Origin: Ciona intestinalis | Lineage: Eukaryota > Chordata > Ascidiacea > Phlebobranchia > Cionidae | Direction of reading: 5' to 3' | NCBI RefSeq assembly: GCF_000224145.3 | Contig: NW_004190354.1 | Location: 1 to 64,000 of the forward strand | Length of the DNA: 64,000 nt | In this document: positions 1 through 10,400 of the stretch, piece after piece | Position numbering within the stretch: the stretch's first letter is position 1 | Layout: every line of letters begins with the position of its first letter | Program-made: the position numbers and the translations under genes | Notes under the pieces: generated by a model | Database searches by the model: none | Told to the model about the DNA's origin: nothing | Seen by the model: the letters and a program-made list of their open reading frames with translations, nothing else

Positions 1-324
1 TTACATATACGTTATACGTGGTAACTTGTAAGCGGGCACGAGGTGTATGAACAGAACACCTGTGTTATAACGACTGCCGTGGTGACATGGGAACAATATA
101 AATGTAGTTCATGCGATAATTTCGTTAAGGTAACATCGGGTTGTCTAAATAAACCACTGCGAGGTAGATGTTTTTCACCGGACTACAATCATTTAACAAC
201 CTAATTTAAAGAAAGATATATTTCAACATTCGTGGGAATTTATATGTATGAACGTTTTTCTTGCTTCGCATACAAAAAGCTTGGTATTAATTATAAATAG
301 CTCCCAGATAATTATATCTCGAAC

Positions 325-3300
325 CTGTAACGACGTTCCCGCTATTTCTAATTCGCTTGGGAGAATGGTCATTGTTTCGTCATCACTCGTCTCATTGTTC
401 GGCTGCACCATGTCCGCTAGTGACGTCAGTATATTGTTTGCGTCATCAATGCTTATTTCTGTCAAGTTTTTGAGGCGATCCACCTGAATGAGGATAAATA
501 TTTATCATCGTATAAGGCAGTCAAGTAAGAAAAAAATAGAAAAAATAAAAAAAAAAAGTAGGAAAAAGTCGAAAAAGTAGGAAAAAGTCGAAAAAAGGCG
601 AAGAAAAGGTGAAAAGTCGGCGAATAGTTACCCCTCGACCCATAAATTGTACTCCGTATATATTTCCCAATACCTGTTTTTCCATTGATTTATATTTCTC
701 AGACTTCCTTTCGAAATAATTCCATTCGACGTCAGCGTACGGATCGTCCACCAACGTGCCAGGTTCGTTGTAGAACACAGATGGCGCTGTGTCACGTGCT
801 TTCTCGTACGTTGAACAAGCTTCTGCTTCAGGACTGTAACTAAAACTTCGACAAAATATCCGAGTTTCGGTGACGCAATTGTTGTGGCAGTCGGTGAATG
901 AAACAGGGGCGTACCAGTAGTTGTATTCATCTGGAAATAAATTAAACTTTAATTATTTTCCAAGTTGAATACCATGACAAACAAATTGAAAAATGCAGTA
1001 ACCAATATAAATGCCCAATTTAAAGTCTGTATTAGTTAAAACGGCATGCCAAGGTAGAGAAACCTGTTAAATCACACTGCGTACGCTGAAAACCAGTTAA
1101 GGTGGCTGTACACAGTATCCGGCATGCGAATTCGCTTGCGAAGTCGTATGCAAACCCATTACCGAGTTCCGCATGCGGCAGCGAAATCCGGACAAAACAG
1201 ACAAAACGGACGAATTCCGGATACTGTGTACAGCCACCTTTAAAGTGGTAAATTATTAAACACGACGTTGGCAAAAACAATTGAGCACTAAAACTGCGCC
1301 TCACCGAACTGCATCTCACCGAACTACATCTATGCTACAGACTTGTGCGACCAACTACTCCTGCGCAACCAATGACGCGTTTATACTTGTGCTTTCAACG
1401 CCAAGGCGGGAAAGTAATCGGCAATTGGCGTTTTATTGAATCAGCAAGTCTGTTGTATCGTGCGCGTGTTCTCGCTCGGGATATTTGGATATTATAGTAG
1501 GGTAGGGAAAGATGGGACACCTTTTCGTTTAGTTTTCTCTTTTCATTTAGTAGTAAACAAAGAACATTTAATGAATCATAAAACTGTATCTTCACGACTT
1601 CCACAGACTGTTGTTAATTGTTTAAAACATGATCAGGCTATTCGGATAATATGTGTTAAAGGTGTCCCATTTTACCCCACACTACCAAACGGTGCATTCT
1701 CGCTTAACCTCCTTTAAACATAATTACTAATTAACCCCACCACTCTTAACTAAACATCCCAACTTAACCCACTCACCCATCTTCATGCCTTTAACCCGGA
1801 TAAAGTTTTTCAAAACTGTAAAAAAACGAAATGTTAGAAAAGAGATCAATTACTTTATAATTTCAATTCAACTCTATAGCCTAAATCCCAGATCCCATGA
1901 CATGCCTCACTGTAGGACTTTACCCATATAGAATAGAATGTGCATATACAATGTTGGGGTAGTGGGCCAACTCTGGTCTAAATCCCAGATCCCATGACAT
2001 GCCTCACTGTAGGACCTCACCCATATAGAATAGAATGTGCATATACAATGTTGGGGTAATGGCCAACTCTGGTCTAAATCCCAGGTCCCATGGCGTGCTT
2101 CACTGTAGGACTTCACCCATATAGAATAGAATGTGCATATACAATGTTGGGGTAATGAGCCAACTCTGGTCTAAATCCCAGGTCCCATGGCGTGCCTCAC
2201 TGTAGGACCTCACCCATATAGAATAGAATGTGCATATACAATGTTGGGGTAATGAGCCAACTCTGGTCTAAATCCCAGGTCCCATGGCGTGCTTCACTGT
2301 AGGACCTCACCCATATAGAATAGAATGTGCATATACAATGTTGGGGTAATGAGCCAACTCTGGTCTAAATTCCAGGTCCCATGGCGTGCCTCACTGTAGG
2401 ACCTCACCCATATAGAATAGAATGTGCATATACAATGTTGGGGTAATGAGCCAACTCTGGTCTAAATTCCAGGTACCATGGCGTGCCTCACTGTATGACC
2501 TCACCCATATAGAATAGAATGTGCATATACAATGTTGGGGTAATGAGCCAACTGATAAGTCTAATTTGTCTAGATTCCATGGCGTGCCTCACTGTAGGAC
2601 CTCACAATATACAAGAACAGTTAACCAACAAAATATATTGAACCTAAACTATTTCGATTCGGTTCTTATGGAGTTGCCACATCTATTTAGAAAGGGGGTT
2701 TCCCTGATACGAGAATCTAGGTGGTCGTAATTTGAACAAATAACATTAAAATAAGCTTTGTATGGATACGTTAAATTGGATTAAAAACGAAGTTGTTGTA
2801 AAGTGATACATTAGTTGTGAATCGTAACGAGACGTTTGAAGAATTTGGAGAGATTTTAAATACATTGTTTGGTTGGTTTCGATGGTCCATAGTTTGAAAA
2901 CAAACCACTTTAAATGCTCTTGTGACGTAACATTGGAAAGTCCCTAATTAGCGAACGCGGGACTTGAAACACGTCATTGTCCGAAAGTAAATTAAGTTGA
3001 GTGGGGAGCGGTAATTGGCTAGGTCGGGTTATCTGAATTGTCAGCCATATTAAAAAAAAATAAAAAAAATCGCCCACAAAGTTATATACGTGGTAACTTA
3101 TAAGCGGGCACGAGCTGTATGAAAAAGAACACCTGTGTTATAACAACTGTCGTTGCCCTGCCATGCGAAGATAAATAAGTTACATACGTGGTAACTTGTA
3201 AGGGGGCACGAGGTGTATGAAACAGAACACCCGTGTTATAACGACTGTCGTTGCCCCGCCATGCGAGGATAAATAAGTTACATACGTGGTAACTTGTAAG

Positions 3301-4581
3301 CGGGCACGAGGTGTATGAAACAGAACACCCGTGTTATAACGACTGTCGTTGCCCCGCCATGCGAGGATAAATAAGTTACATACGTGGTAACTTGTAAGCG
3401 GGCACGAGGTGTATGAAACAGAACACCCGTGTTATAACGACTGTCGTTGCCCTGCCATGCGAGGTTAAATAAGTTACATACGTGGTAACTTGTAAGCGGG
3501 CACGAGGTGTATGAAACAGAACACCCGTGTTATAACGACTGTTGTTGCCCTGCCATGCGAGGATAAATAAGTTACATACGTGGTAACTTATAAGCGGGCA
3601 CGAGGTGTGTGAAACTAGTTATAGTAATGTAAGTTATAGTAACCCACACACTAATGAAAGTCCTTAAAATATATAACTTTTATTAACAAAGAATATGATA
3701 TAAAAGAAAATCATATTAATTAAAACAAAGAAGAAAAGGGAATACGACAGTCGAGTGTTCTGTTTCATACACCCAGTGCCAGCTTACAAGTTGCCACGTT
3801 TGTAACTTATTTATCTTCGCATGGCGGGGCAATGACAGTCGTTATAACACGGATATTCTGATTTATACACGTAGTGCCCGTTTACCAGTTACCACGTATG
3901 TAAATTTTTAGGTAACAATTTTCACCACAAGACGACAGTCGTTAAATATAAATCTCCTCACCTTCGCTAAGAGCGGATGAATCGATATCAACTTGAAACG
4001 AAGGTTGGTCAAATAAGAACAAGATCTAAAGTGAAAGAGTGGGTGAAGTTAGAACATACGGTGATTGCGTGGTTTGCGAAGATAAATACGCTGCATTTAA
4101 ATATATGATGCTACGCTAGGGGGGGAAGATGGGACGCCTTTTATTTATTTTCTCGTCCGATTTGTAAGTAAACAAAGAACATTCAAAGAATTAAACAACG
4201 TATCCTCACGACTCCCATAGAGGCATAGACCGTTGTTAATTGTTCAAAAAAATGTTTATAGTTGATAACCAATACATGGTAAATAAATCCACATCAGCAA
4301 AGGCTGCGATATAGACCAAATATTTATCAGTGTTCGGCAGGCAGCATATTTATGTGAGGATAAATAACATTAAACTTACCACAGCGAAAAATAAAATATT
4401 GCGTCCCATTTTCCCCACAAAACACAGATTCTTCTTTCCAAACTATCCGTAATGTTGTCCCACAATCATGATTAATTATAAAGTGTTCAATATTTGCTTG
4501 AGGAAAAAATGTAATCATAGAAATTATAAATAATACAGCTAGAATTATATGTTTAATGTTTCTATATCTTTCATGGTTCAT
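325..4581 (-). CDS. PAN/apple-domain secreted or membrane protein, 5' part (3' end beyond the window)
   Basis: Three minus-strand exons fit together by phase: 4581-4380, 930-674 and 483-325. The first starts at ATG 4581 and encodes a hydrophobic signal segment (IILAVLFIISMITFF, about residues 12-26), then a Cys-containing stretch ending FIFRC. It stops at a gtaagt donor in phase 1. The second opens in phase 1 after a cag acceptor and carries a PAN/apple-like pattern, FTDCHNNCVTETRIFCRSFSY followed by EACSTYE; this spacing of cysteines with FCRSFSY is typical of PAN_1 domains. It ends in phase 0. The third is 53 codons long, begins in phase 0 and ends at a gttcga donor. Its NLTEISIDDANNILTSLADM stretch resembles the helical segment before a GAIN domain in adhesion GPCRs, but that is only a suggestion. 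Further exons may lie between 930 and 4380, and the gene continues left of position 1. The domain call is fairly sure; joining the 4.4 kb exon to the others is inference. Confidence 0.55.
1099..1240. mobile_element. 142-bp palindromic MITE-like element
   Basis: Perfect terminal inverted repeats of about 24 bp begin aaggtggctgtacacagtat at the left and end with its reverse complement at the right. The interior is also partly self-complementary (gaattcgcttgcgaagtc, then gacgaattccgg). TTAA-like bases flank both ends and may be a target-site duplication. There is no coding capacity, so it is a non-autonomous DNA-transposon remnant or MITE. It lies in the intron region of the PAN-domain gene. Confidence 0.6.
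1494..1687. mobile_element. MITE, ~195-bp 'TAGGGTGGGGAAGATGGGAC' family
   Basis: This copy starts tagtagggtagggaaagatg and ends gtgtcccattttaccccac plus actac. It has the family's internal block: acaaagaacattta, then aactgtatcttcacgac, then gttgttaattgtttaaaaca. Terminal inverted repeats are about 30 bp and the element is bounded by TA-rich sequence. It is one of roughly 18 copies or fragments in the window. Confidence 0.75.
1871..2608. repeat. ~97-bp minisatellite array (M97), about 7.5 units
   Basis: The unit contains caactctggtctaaatccca, then ggtcccatggcgtgcctcac, then tgtaggacctcacccatata and gaatagaatgtgcatataca. Units differ by a few substitutions. The same unit forms arrays at 16.3, 25.3, 26.1, 49.5 (reversed), 50.6 and 52.4 kb. 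Open frames running through it on the minus strand are by-products of the repeat. Confidence 0.95.
2609..3077. other. No gene seen
   Basis: AT-rich sequence between two minisatellite arrays, inside the presumed intron of the PAN-domain gene. I see no exon with good splice signals and no repeat recognised elsewhere in the window. Confidence 0.5.
3078..3905. repeat. 98-bp SINE-tail minisatellite (M98), five to six direct units, then inverted units
   Basis: Units of about 98 bp read gttacatacgtggtaacttg, then taagcgggcacgaggtgtat, gaaacagaacacccgtgtta and taacgactgtcgttgccccg, closing with catgcgaggataaataa. About 5.5 near-identical units run from 3078 to 3612. After about 140 bp of unrelated AT-rich DNA, two diverged units in the opposite orientation follow (about 3745-3905). 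The unit matches the 3' tail of the tRNA-derived SINE found throughout the window. Confidence 0.9.
4117..4260. mobile_element. Truncated copy of the ~195-bp MITE
   Basis: Starts gctagggggggaagatggga and keeps the acaaagaacattcaaagaat and gaccgttgttaattgttcaa blocks, but lacks the right terminal repeat. Confidence 0.6.
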
Positions 4582-5828
4582 GGCCCCTTTCAGAGACACT
4601 CAACACCCATGCCCCCTTTATTCCATCAATAAAATATATATATTAGAACATATTTGCGTCTGTTACTCGTTTATCACTTCGCAGCAATTTGCATTTTGGC
4701 TGTTTAAGAAACACTGGTCTTATACGCTTTGTTGGATTCTTTCTACTTATCACAGTTTTCTTGTCTTTCCCAGTTTTATTACCGGTAATTCTATAATATA
4801 ATCTGAAGTGATTTTCAAAATGATATTAAGACATATATTCATTACTCCAAACTTGCTTCCTAAATATTTTAGCCTTTAAGACAAAGTTCCCACAGCACGC
4901 CAGGGGATATTAGTTGTACGCCATGTTCGCCTAACATCCGGTTATTAAACTAACTCAACATCTCGACGTTTCTAAGAGTTTATCTTGATTGTCATTTATA
5001 AACTTCAACCTAATACGTCCTTTTATAAACGTTGTTCCCCACGATGCTGATTCGTGACAAACACTGATGGTGTACAGTATGGACCTCCAAACTTCCCTAT
5101 GTCTTATAATAAAGCGATGAAAAGTTGTTGTTCTTAGCGAGATGCATCATCTATTCAATATATTAGTCAACAGGCCAAAGTTTGTCCAACCAAAGAATTA
5201 TCGTCAAAACTCACTTCAAACTTCGTTGCTATAAAAACAAAACGATGGCCACGATTTCGAACACGACGGATTCGAACACACAAAGAAATCCAACAAAGCA
5301 AAGGTCCAGGTTCCTTATACGTTAGTTGAAGGACACCCTGGAGTTCCAACCACTGGAGTGGTCCCCCAAAGCAGCGACAATACGGGAGGCAATGGATCAT
5401 GGAATACGCGTGTCCTCTTGAATTTTTGTTCCAAAACTTAAGTCTGGGATAATGGTCCTTAAAACTGTACGTTCTTAATCAGTTAAATTTGCTTAAGTAC
5501 TTTTTGACTCCAGGCCTTTCTTGGGACGTCCTTAACAAGCTTTGTACCTTTCTACAAAGTACTTCTCTATAATCAAACATTTCGTTATATAACCTATACA
5601 TAAGCCAATGCTGAACTTGTGTACGTAATATCGCCACGCGGGGATGAGAAAGTTCATTTATTCATTCAATAAAATTGAACTATATATATTACGACAGGAC
5701 ATTTAATATAAAGTTGGTCCCTTACAGTGTATTTGTATTCATTCAAGGCACCAAACAATTCGTTACATAACATATATAGAAGCATGTTTTAACTTTTGTA
5801 TGAAATATAACTCGCCATCTGTTTGTAT
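4582..5828. other. No convincing gene
   Basis: AT-rich DNA upstream of the first PAN-domain gene exon. Short open frames occur around 5167-5400, but none has recognisable domains or paired splice sites. The promoter of the minus-strand gene is probably here, but I cannot place it. Confidence 0.4.
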
Positions 5829-6230
5829 ATTGTGGGGTAAGATGGGATACTGTTTACACCTAAATCCTATATTTCATAATCGCGTTTTACAACAATTAAC
5901 AACAAAAACGCCATTTTAAAGCCATGAGAATATGGTTATACGATTTTGTAAATGTAGTAGGGGGGAAAGATGGGACAGAGAGGGAAAGATGGGACACCTT
6001 TCGTGAGAATATGGTTTTATAATTCTTTAAACTTTTTTTGTTTACTACCAAATGGGACAAGAAAATAGAATGAAAATGTGTCCCATCTTCCCCCACCCTA
6101 CTATATTATTCGTTTACTACCAAATGGAACAATAAAGTAATATGAAAGCATAAATATACCGTTGTTAATTGTTTAAAACACGATTAAAATTTTGTGCTGA
6201 AGGTGTCCCATCTTTCCCCACTCACTATAT
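5829..6230. mobile_element. Cluster of nested or abutting ~195-bp MITE copies
   Basis: Several terminal-repeat segments lie side by side: tgtggggtaagatgggatac (5829), tagtaggggggaaagatggg (5956), agagggaaagatgggacacc (5988), tcccatcttcccccacccta (about 6081) and gtgtcccatctttccccac (about 6204). The internal blocks are incomplete and in mixed order. This fits insertion of one copy into another followed by small rearrangements. Confidence 0.65.
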
Positions 6231-6574
6231 ATGCAGATATATTAAAATCGATGAAAACATGTTCAAGCCGGTAGCTACAAACCTTTTCCAATGGATTGTA
6301 AAACGGAGAACCCGGATCTTGTTAATATTTGCAAACATTCCAGGCACGTGTGTGCCACAAAACTTTTACGGATTAGTTTATTGAACAAGTTTTGGCACAA
6401 TGTTCTTGTGTTGTTGTGTAGAAATGTAAAGGTGAGTTTTGGTCATATTATGTGCCGCAAATAGATCCGAGAGGTCCAAACGTGTGGTGAATAACATGTT
6501 AAAAAGCCTCGTAAAAGCTGCAAAAAAACATCCTCTAAAACTTTTACGCTTACAAATATAGTTAATATTTCTTA

Positions 6575-6770
6575 TATAGTAGGGTGGGGGAAGATGGGAC
6601 ACCTTTTCATTCCATTTTCTCGTCCCATTTGGTAGTAAACAAAAAACATTCAAAGAATTATTAAACCATATCTTCACGACTCCCATAGACCGTTGTTAAT
6701 TGTTTAAAACACGATCAGGATACTTGGATAATATGTGCTTAAGGTGTACCATCTCCCCCACCCCACTATA
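6575..6770. mobile_element. Full-length ~195-bp MITE copy
   Basis: Starts atagtagggtgggggaagat at the left and ends atctcccccaccccactata at the right, with the complete internal block (gtagtaaacaaaaaacattc, gaccgttgttaattgtttaa). This is one of the best copies in the window. Confidence 0.85.
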
Positions 6771-7423
6771 TGAAGGATAGGGTCAAATAAAGCGCATTGC
6801 CCGCGATCGCTTAATCAAACCACAACAACAATGGACCCGGAGTGTATTACAAGGATTAAATTACTTTTGATACCTTTGTAAATTGGAACTTAGCCCCTAC
6901 ACGAGACTAGAGCTTTATATACTGTCTGCAAATAAGGTCGAACCCTTACGAAACGCCTGTTTCGTCATTTGTTTGTTAAATTCATATTTTGTACCAATGC
7001 GCACATGAAGAAATCTCGCTAAAAGCTCAGCATAAGATTTAACTTTGGTCATGCTTTGTGGCGTTTGAAAAAGGTATCAGAAAGTAAAATACGTTCTCGA
7101 TATGCCTGATTTACTTTCTGTATTTCCTTGTTCACGGGCAGGTGTAAATGTACTTTGGGGGAAAACGTTTATTTAGTTTTGCAAAAGACTAAATGGAAGT
7201 TGCTATGTTAACCAGTGTGTTTGTATTTAGTTATTACTCTTTAATCATTATTGTTACGTCACATACGTTATCAAAACAATGTATTGCGTAACAATAGGCT
7301 AAACTGTGATTGGTCAGTTTAATTTTATTTGAAGCCTTTTTAAAAACACGTGCGTAAATTATTAGTGAGGTTTGTTTAGAATATATTTCGTATGTCAGAA
7401 CTTTATTATAAGAAAACATAAAC
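6771..7423. other. Upstream region of the first MS4A-like gene
   Basis: Non-coding, AT-rich sequence. The start codon at 7424 sits in a good context (aaacATGG). No clear TATA box or other element can be assigned from sequence alone. Confidence 0.4.
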
Positions 7424-10400
7424 ATGGCGACCGTTGTTACTGCGAATCCTGTTGTTATGGCCACGCCTAATGCTCAAAGTGAGAACAAACTTTATTCGAA
7501 AGAATTTAAAATTGTTGGGGTAAGTTGAATATAATTTTACATAATTACAATTATTATTGAATATGTTGTTAAGCAATATTTAGACGGAAATGTCAATTTC
7601 GTGGTAAATGTCGCTCGTAGCACTTCTAACGCATGGCAGGTGGAAAAATACAACTATTTTTCTATTATTTTTTTCTGCTAAAAAACGTTAATCAGTAAAA
7701 CTTATTTTTCATATAATACACGTCTTAAATCTTATGATAATTTAACGTTGTTTCATTACGCTTAACCAGGCAACCGAAAGTCAAAAACACATTTCGTTGG
7801 TCTTTTTTAACCGATATGTTACCCCGAGTTTAAGGTGTGTATTTGCGCAATATAAGAGAAATGCCCGAGCCGATTAACACGAAAAGTTAACATATATTTA
7901 TTTGCATATAATAAAACTATAGAAATATGTGTTTTGTTTAAAATATAATAACACCTTTACTTTTTTATTCCTAGTTATAAGAGAGCTTGTTGATACACTT
8001 TTTCACATAATAACTATACCAATAACACACTGTATTAGCTGCACAAAACAACGTATAATTTGAACAAAGTAGAAAACATTATATTTAAATTTGAATAACG
8101 ACATCAATGAGACGGTGGGGTATATTGACTCTATTCTATACGATATAGCACATTAAAGTTTAAGCCTTTGACTCAAAGGCAACGGCTTACGTAACAATAC
8201 ATAAGAGCAGCCATCCGCACAGTAGTAAAGCCACGAGATATGGTTACCCGTTTGTTTAAGAAGTAGGAAGTTGGACTCAGCATATCTGCGGTAAAGAACG
8301 TAAAACGAGGGAGACACAATAATGATTTAATGATTTATACGCCTGAAACGCAAGCGGCCAAAATCTCTCGACTAACTTTGGTCAAAACATACGATAGTAT
8401 CCAGCGTGCAATGTAAGCACAGAAAACAGAAAAGTCACATTTTGGGGTTATCGAGAACCTAAGTTACGCTAAGCCAATTGTTTGGAAAAGATTTCAATTT
8501 TCTCTTTACACGTGGCTATTTATCTTTGTTTTGCATTTCTATTTTGCAACTTGAAACAGAAACTGCTGCTAAACCATCGAGTTTAATTAATTATATACAG
8601 AGTGGGAGAAGAAGGGACGTTTTTTATTCTACTTTCTCGTCCCATTTGATTGTAAACAAAGAAAACATTGTGGGCTATACGATCGCGAAGATCAAATTAC
8701 TAAAAAAAACGAGAAGGGTTGACAATTTGAGTTGACAACAAAGAAAGTAGTTCAAACCCTCGTACAGATAAATACGTAAAGAAATTGTCAAATAACACAC
8801 AAAATAATGTAACAAATCTATATAACAACTCACTAGTCTCCACCACAAAGTTACATACGTGGTAACTTGTAAGCAGGCACGGGGTGTATGAAACAGAACA
8901 CTTGTGTTATAACTACTATTGTTTTCAGGTTACGCATGAATAAATAAGTTACATTCGATAAATAAGTTACACCCAATTACTTTTATAGGCGATGCAAATA
9001 ATGCTTGGAACTTTATCCATCACCACCTGGATATATGCATTGGTGTTCGCTGTGTCAGGACCGGTGTTTGATAATTTTGCTTATATTTCCGCGGGTGTTT
9101 GGTGCGGAATATTTGTAAGTATGTTTTAGTCATATAACGCTATATAAGCTACTTGTTTTCTATTAACCTAATGACATAGGACTAATGCCCAACGAATCGT
9201 GTGAGATATATATAGTAGAGTGGGGGAAGATGGGACACTTTTTCATTTTATTTTCTCGTCCCATTTGGTACTAAACAAAGAACATTTAAACAAAGAATTA
9301 TAAAACCGTGTTCTTACGACCGTTGTTATATGTGTTTAAAACACGATCAGGATATTTTGATATTATGTGCTAAAGGTGTCTCGTCTTTCCCCACCCTACC
9401 ATATATACTAAAGCACACAGAATTAATAGCGTGTTTGCCCGTGGGCGCATTTTTATTGATCCCTATGATAATCACAGCAATATATTCTATTATTTTTGTT
9501 TACAGTTTCTGATCGCGGGGATTCTCGCAACAGTTTCATCGGTGAAACCAAACAAATGTAAAGTAAGTTGGAACATGAGGTGTTGGTTACACCATGTGTG
9601 GTAGGGTGGGGAAGATAGAACACCTTTAGCACACAATAGCCACGTACTAACCATGTTTTAAACAACTAACAACGGTCTATGGAAGTCGTGAGGGTAGGGT
9701 TTTCCAATTCTTTGAATGTTCTTTGTTTATTACCAAAAGGGATGAGAAAACAGAATATAAAGGTGTGCCATCTTAATTTCCCCATCCTGCTATACTTTAA
9801 TAGCATACTCTTGTTATACCCTATGTGTCGCTTCCCTTAGCGTTCCTGTTCACGGCAGTGATATTGAATGAATCCGTTTCGTTTGAAATTAACACCCGTT
9901 ACGAATGTGAATCTAGCTACACTAACCTCTCACTAATCCGGAAAAACTCGACAACGGTATTCTTAATAAAACTTTTTCCAATAGACTAAGATATATTTAA
10001 TACATTACAACATGTAGTTTCATAAACCTAAAACATGTATACATACAAGTAACTGGAACAGTAAACGTCAAAATACCAACCAACTGCGCATTCTGCAGTA
10101 TAGACAAGAAAAAGCAAGAAATGCCTGTAATTGCGCGCAACGCCATAAACACGCAACAAATAATTAAGCAAGCGCTTCAGCAACGAACCAACGCAATAAC
10201 GAAACCAAGGCCCAATACGGGATGTTTTTGAAAGATCTAAAAAAAACACTGACAAAATAACACGACTACAAAATATAATCCCCATATACAACTTATTTTA
10301 AATAGATTATTTGTACAGGTTGTTGCAGGAATGGTGATGGCGATATTCGCCGCCATATTTGCAGCTACAATGTTTGGTATAGAAACCGCTGGCGCTGCGT

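Noticed and set aside
3078-3612. Regularly spaced repeats as a CRISPR-like array
   Set aside because: There are no unique spacers between repeats; units are contiguous, about 98 bp long, and the host is a eukaryote.
5167-5400. Cys-rich open frame as a gene
   Set aside because: Open in more than one frame, no paired splice sites, no recognisable domain.
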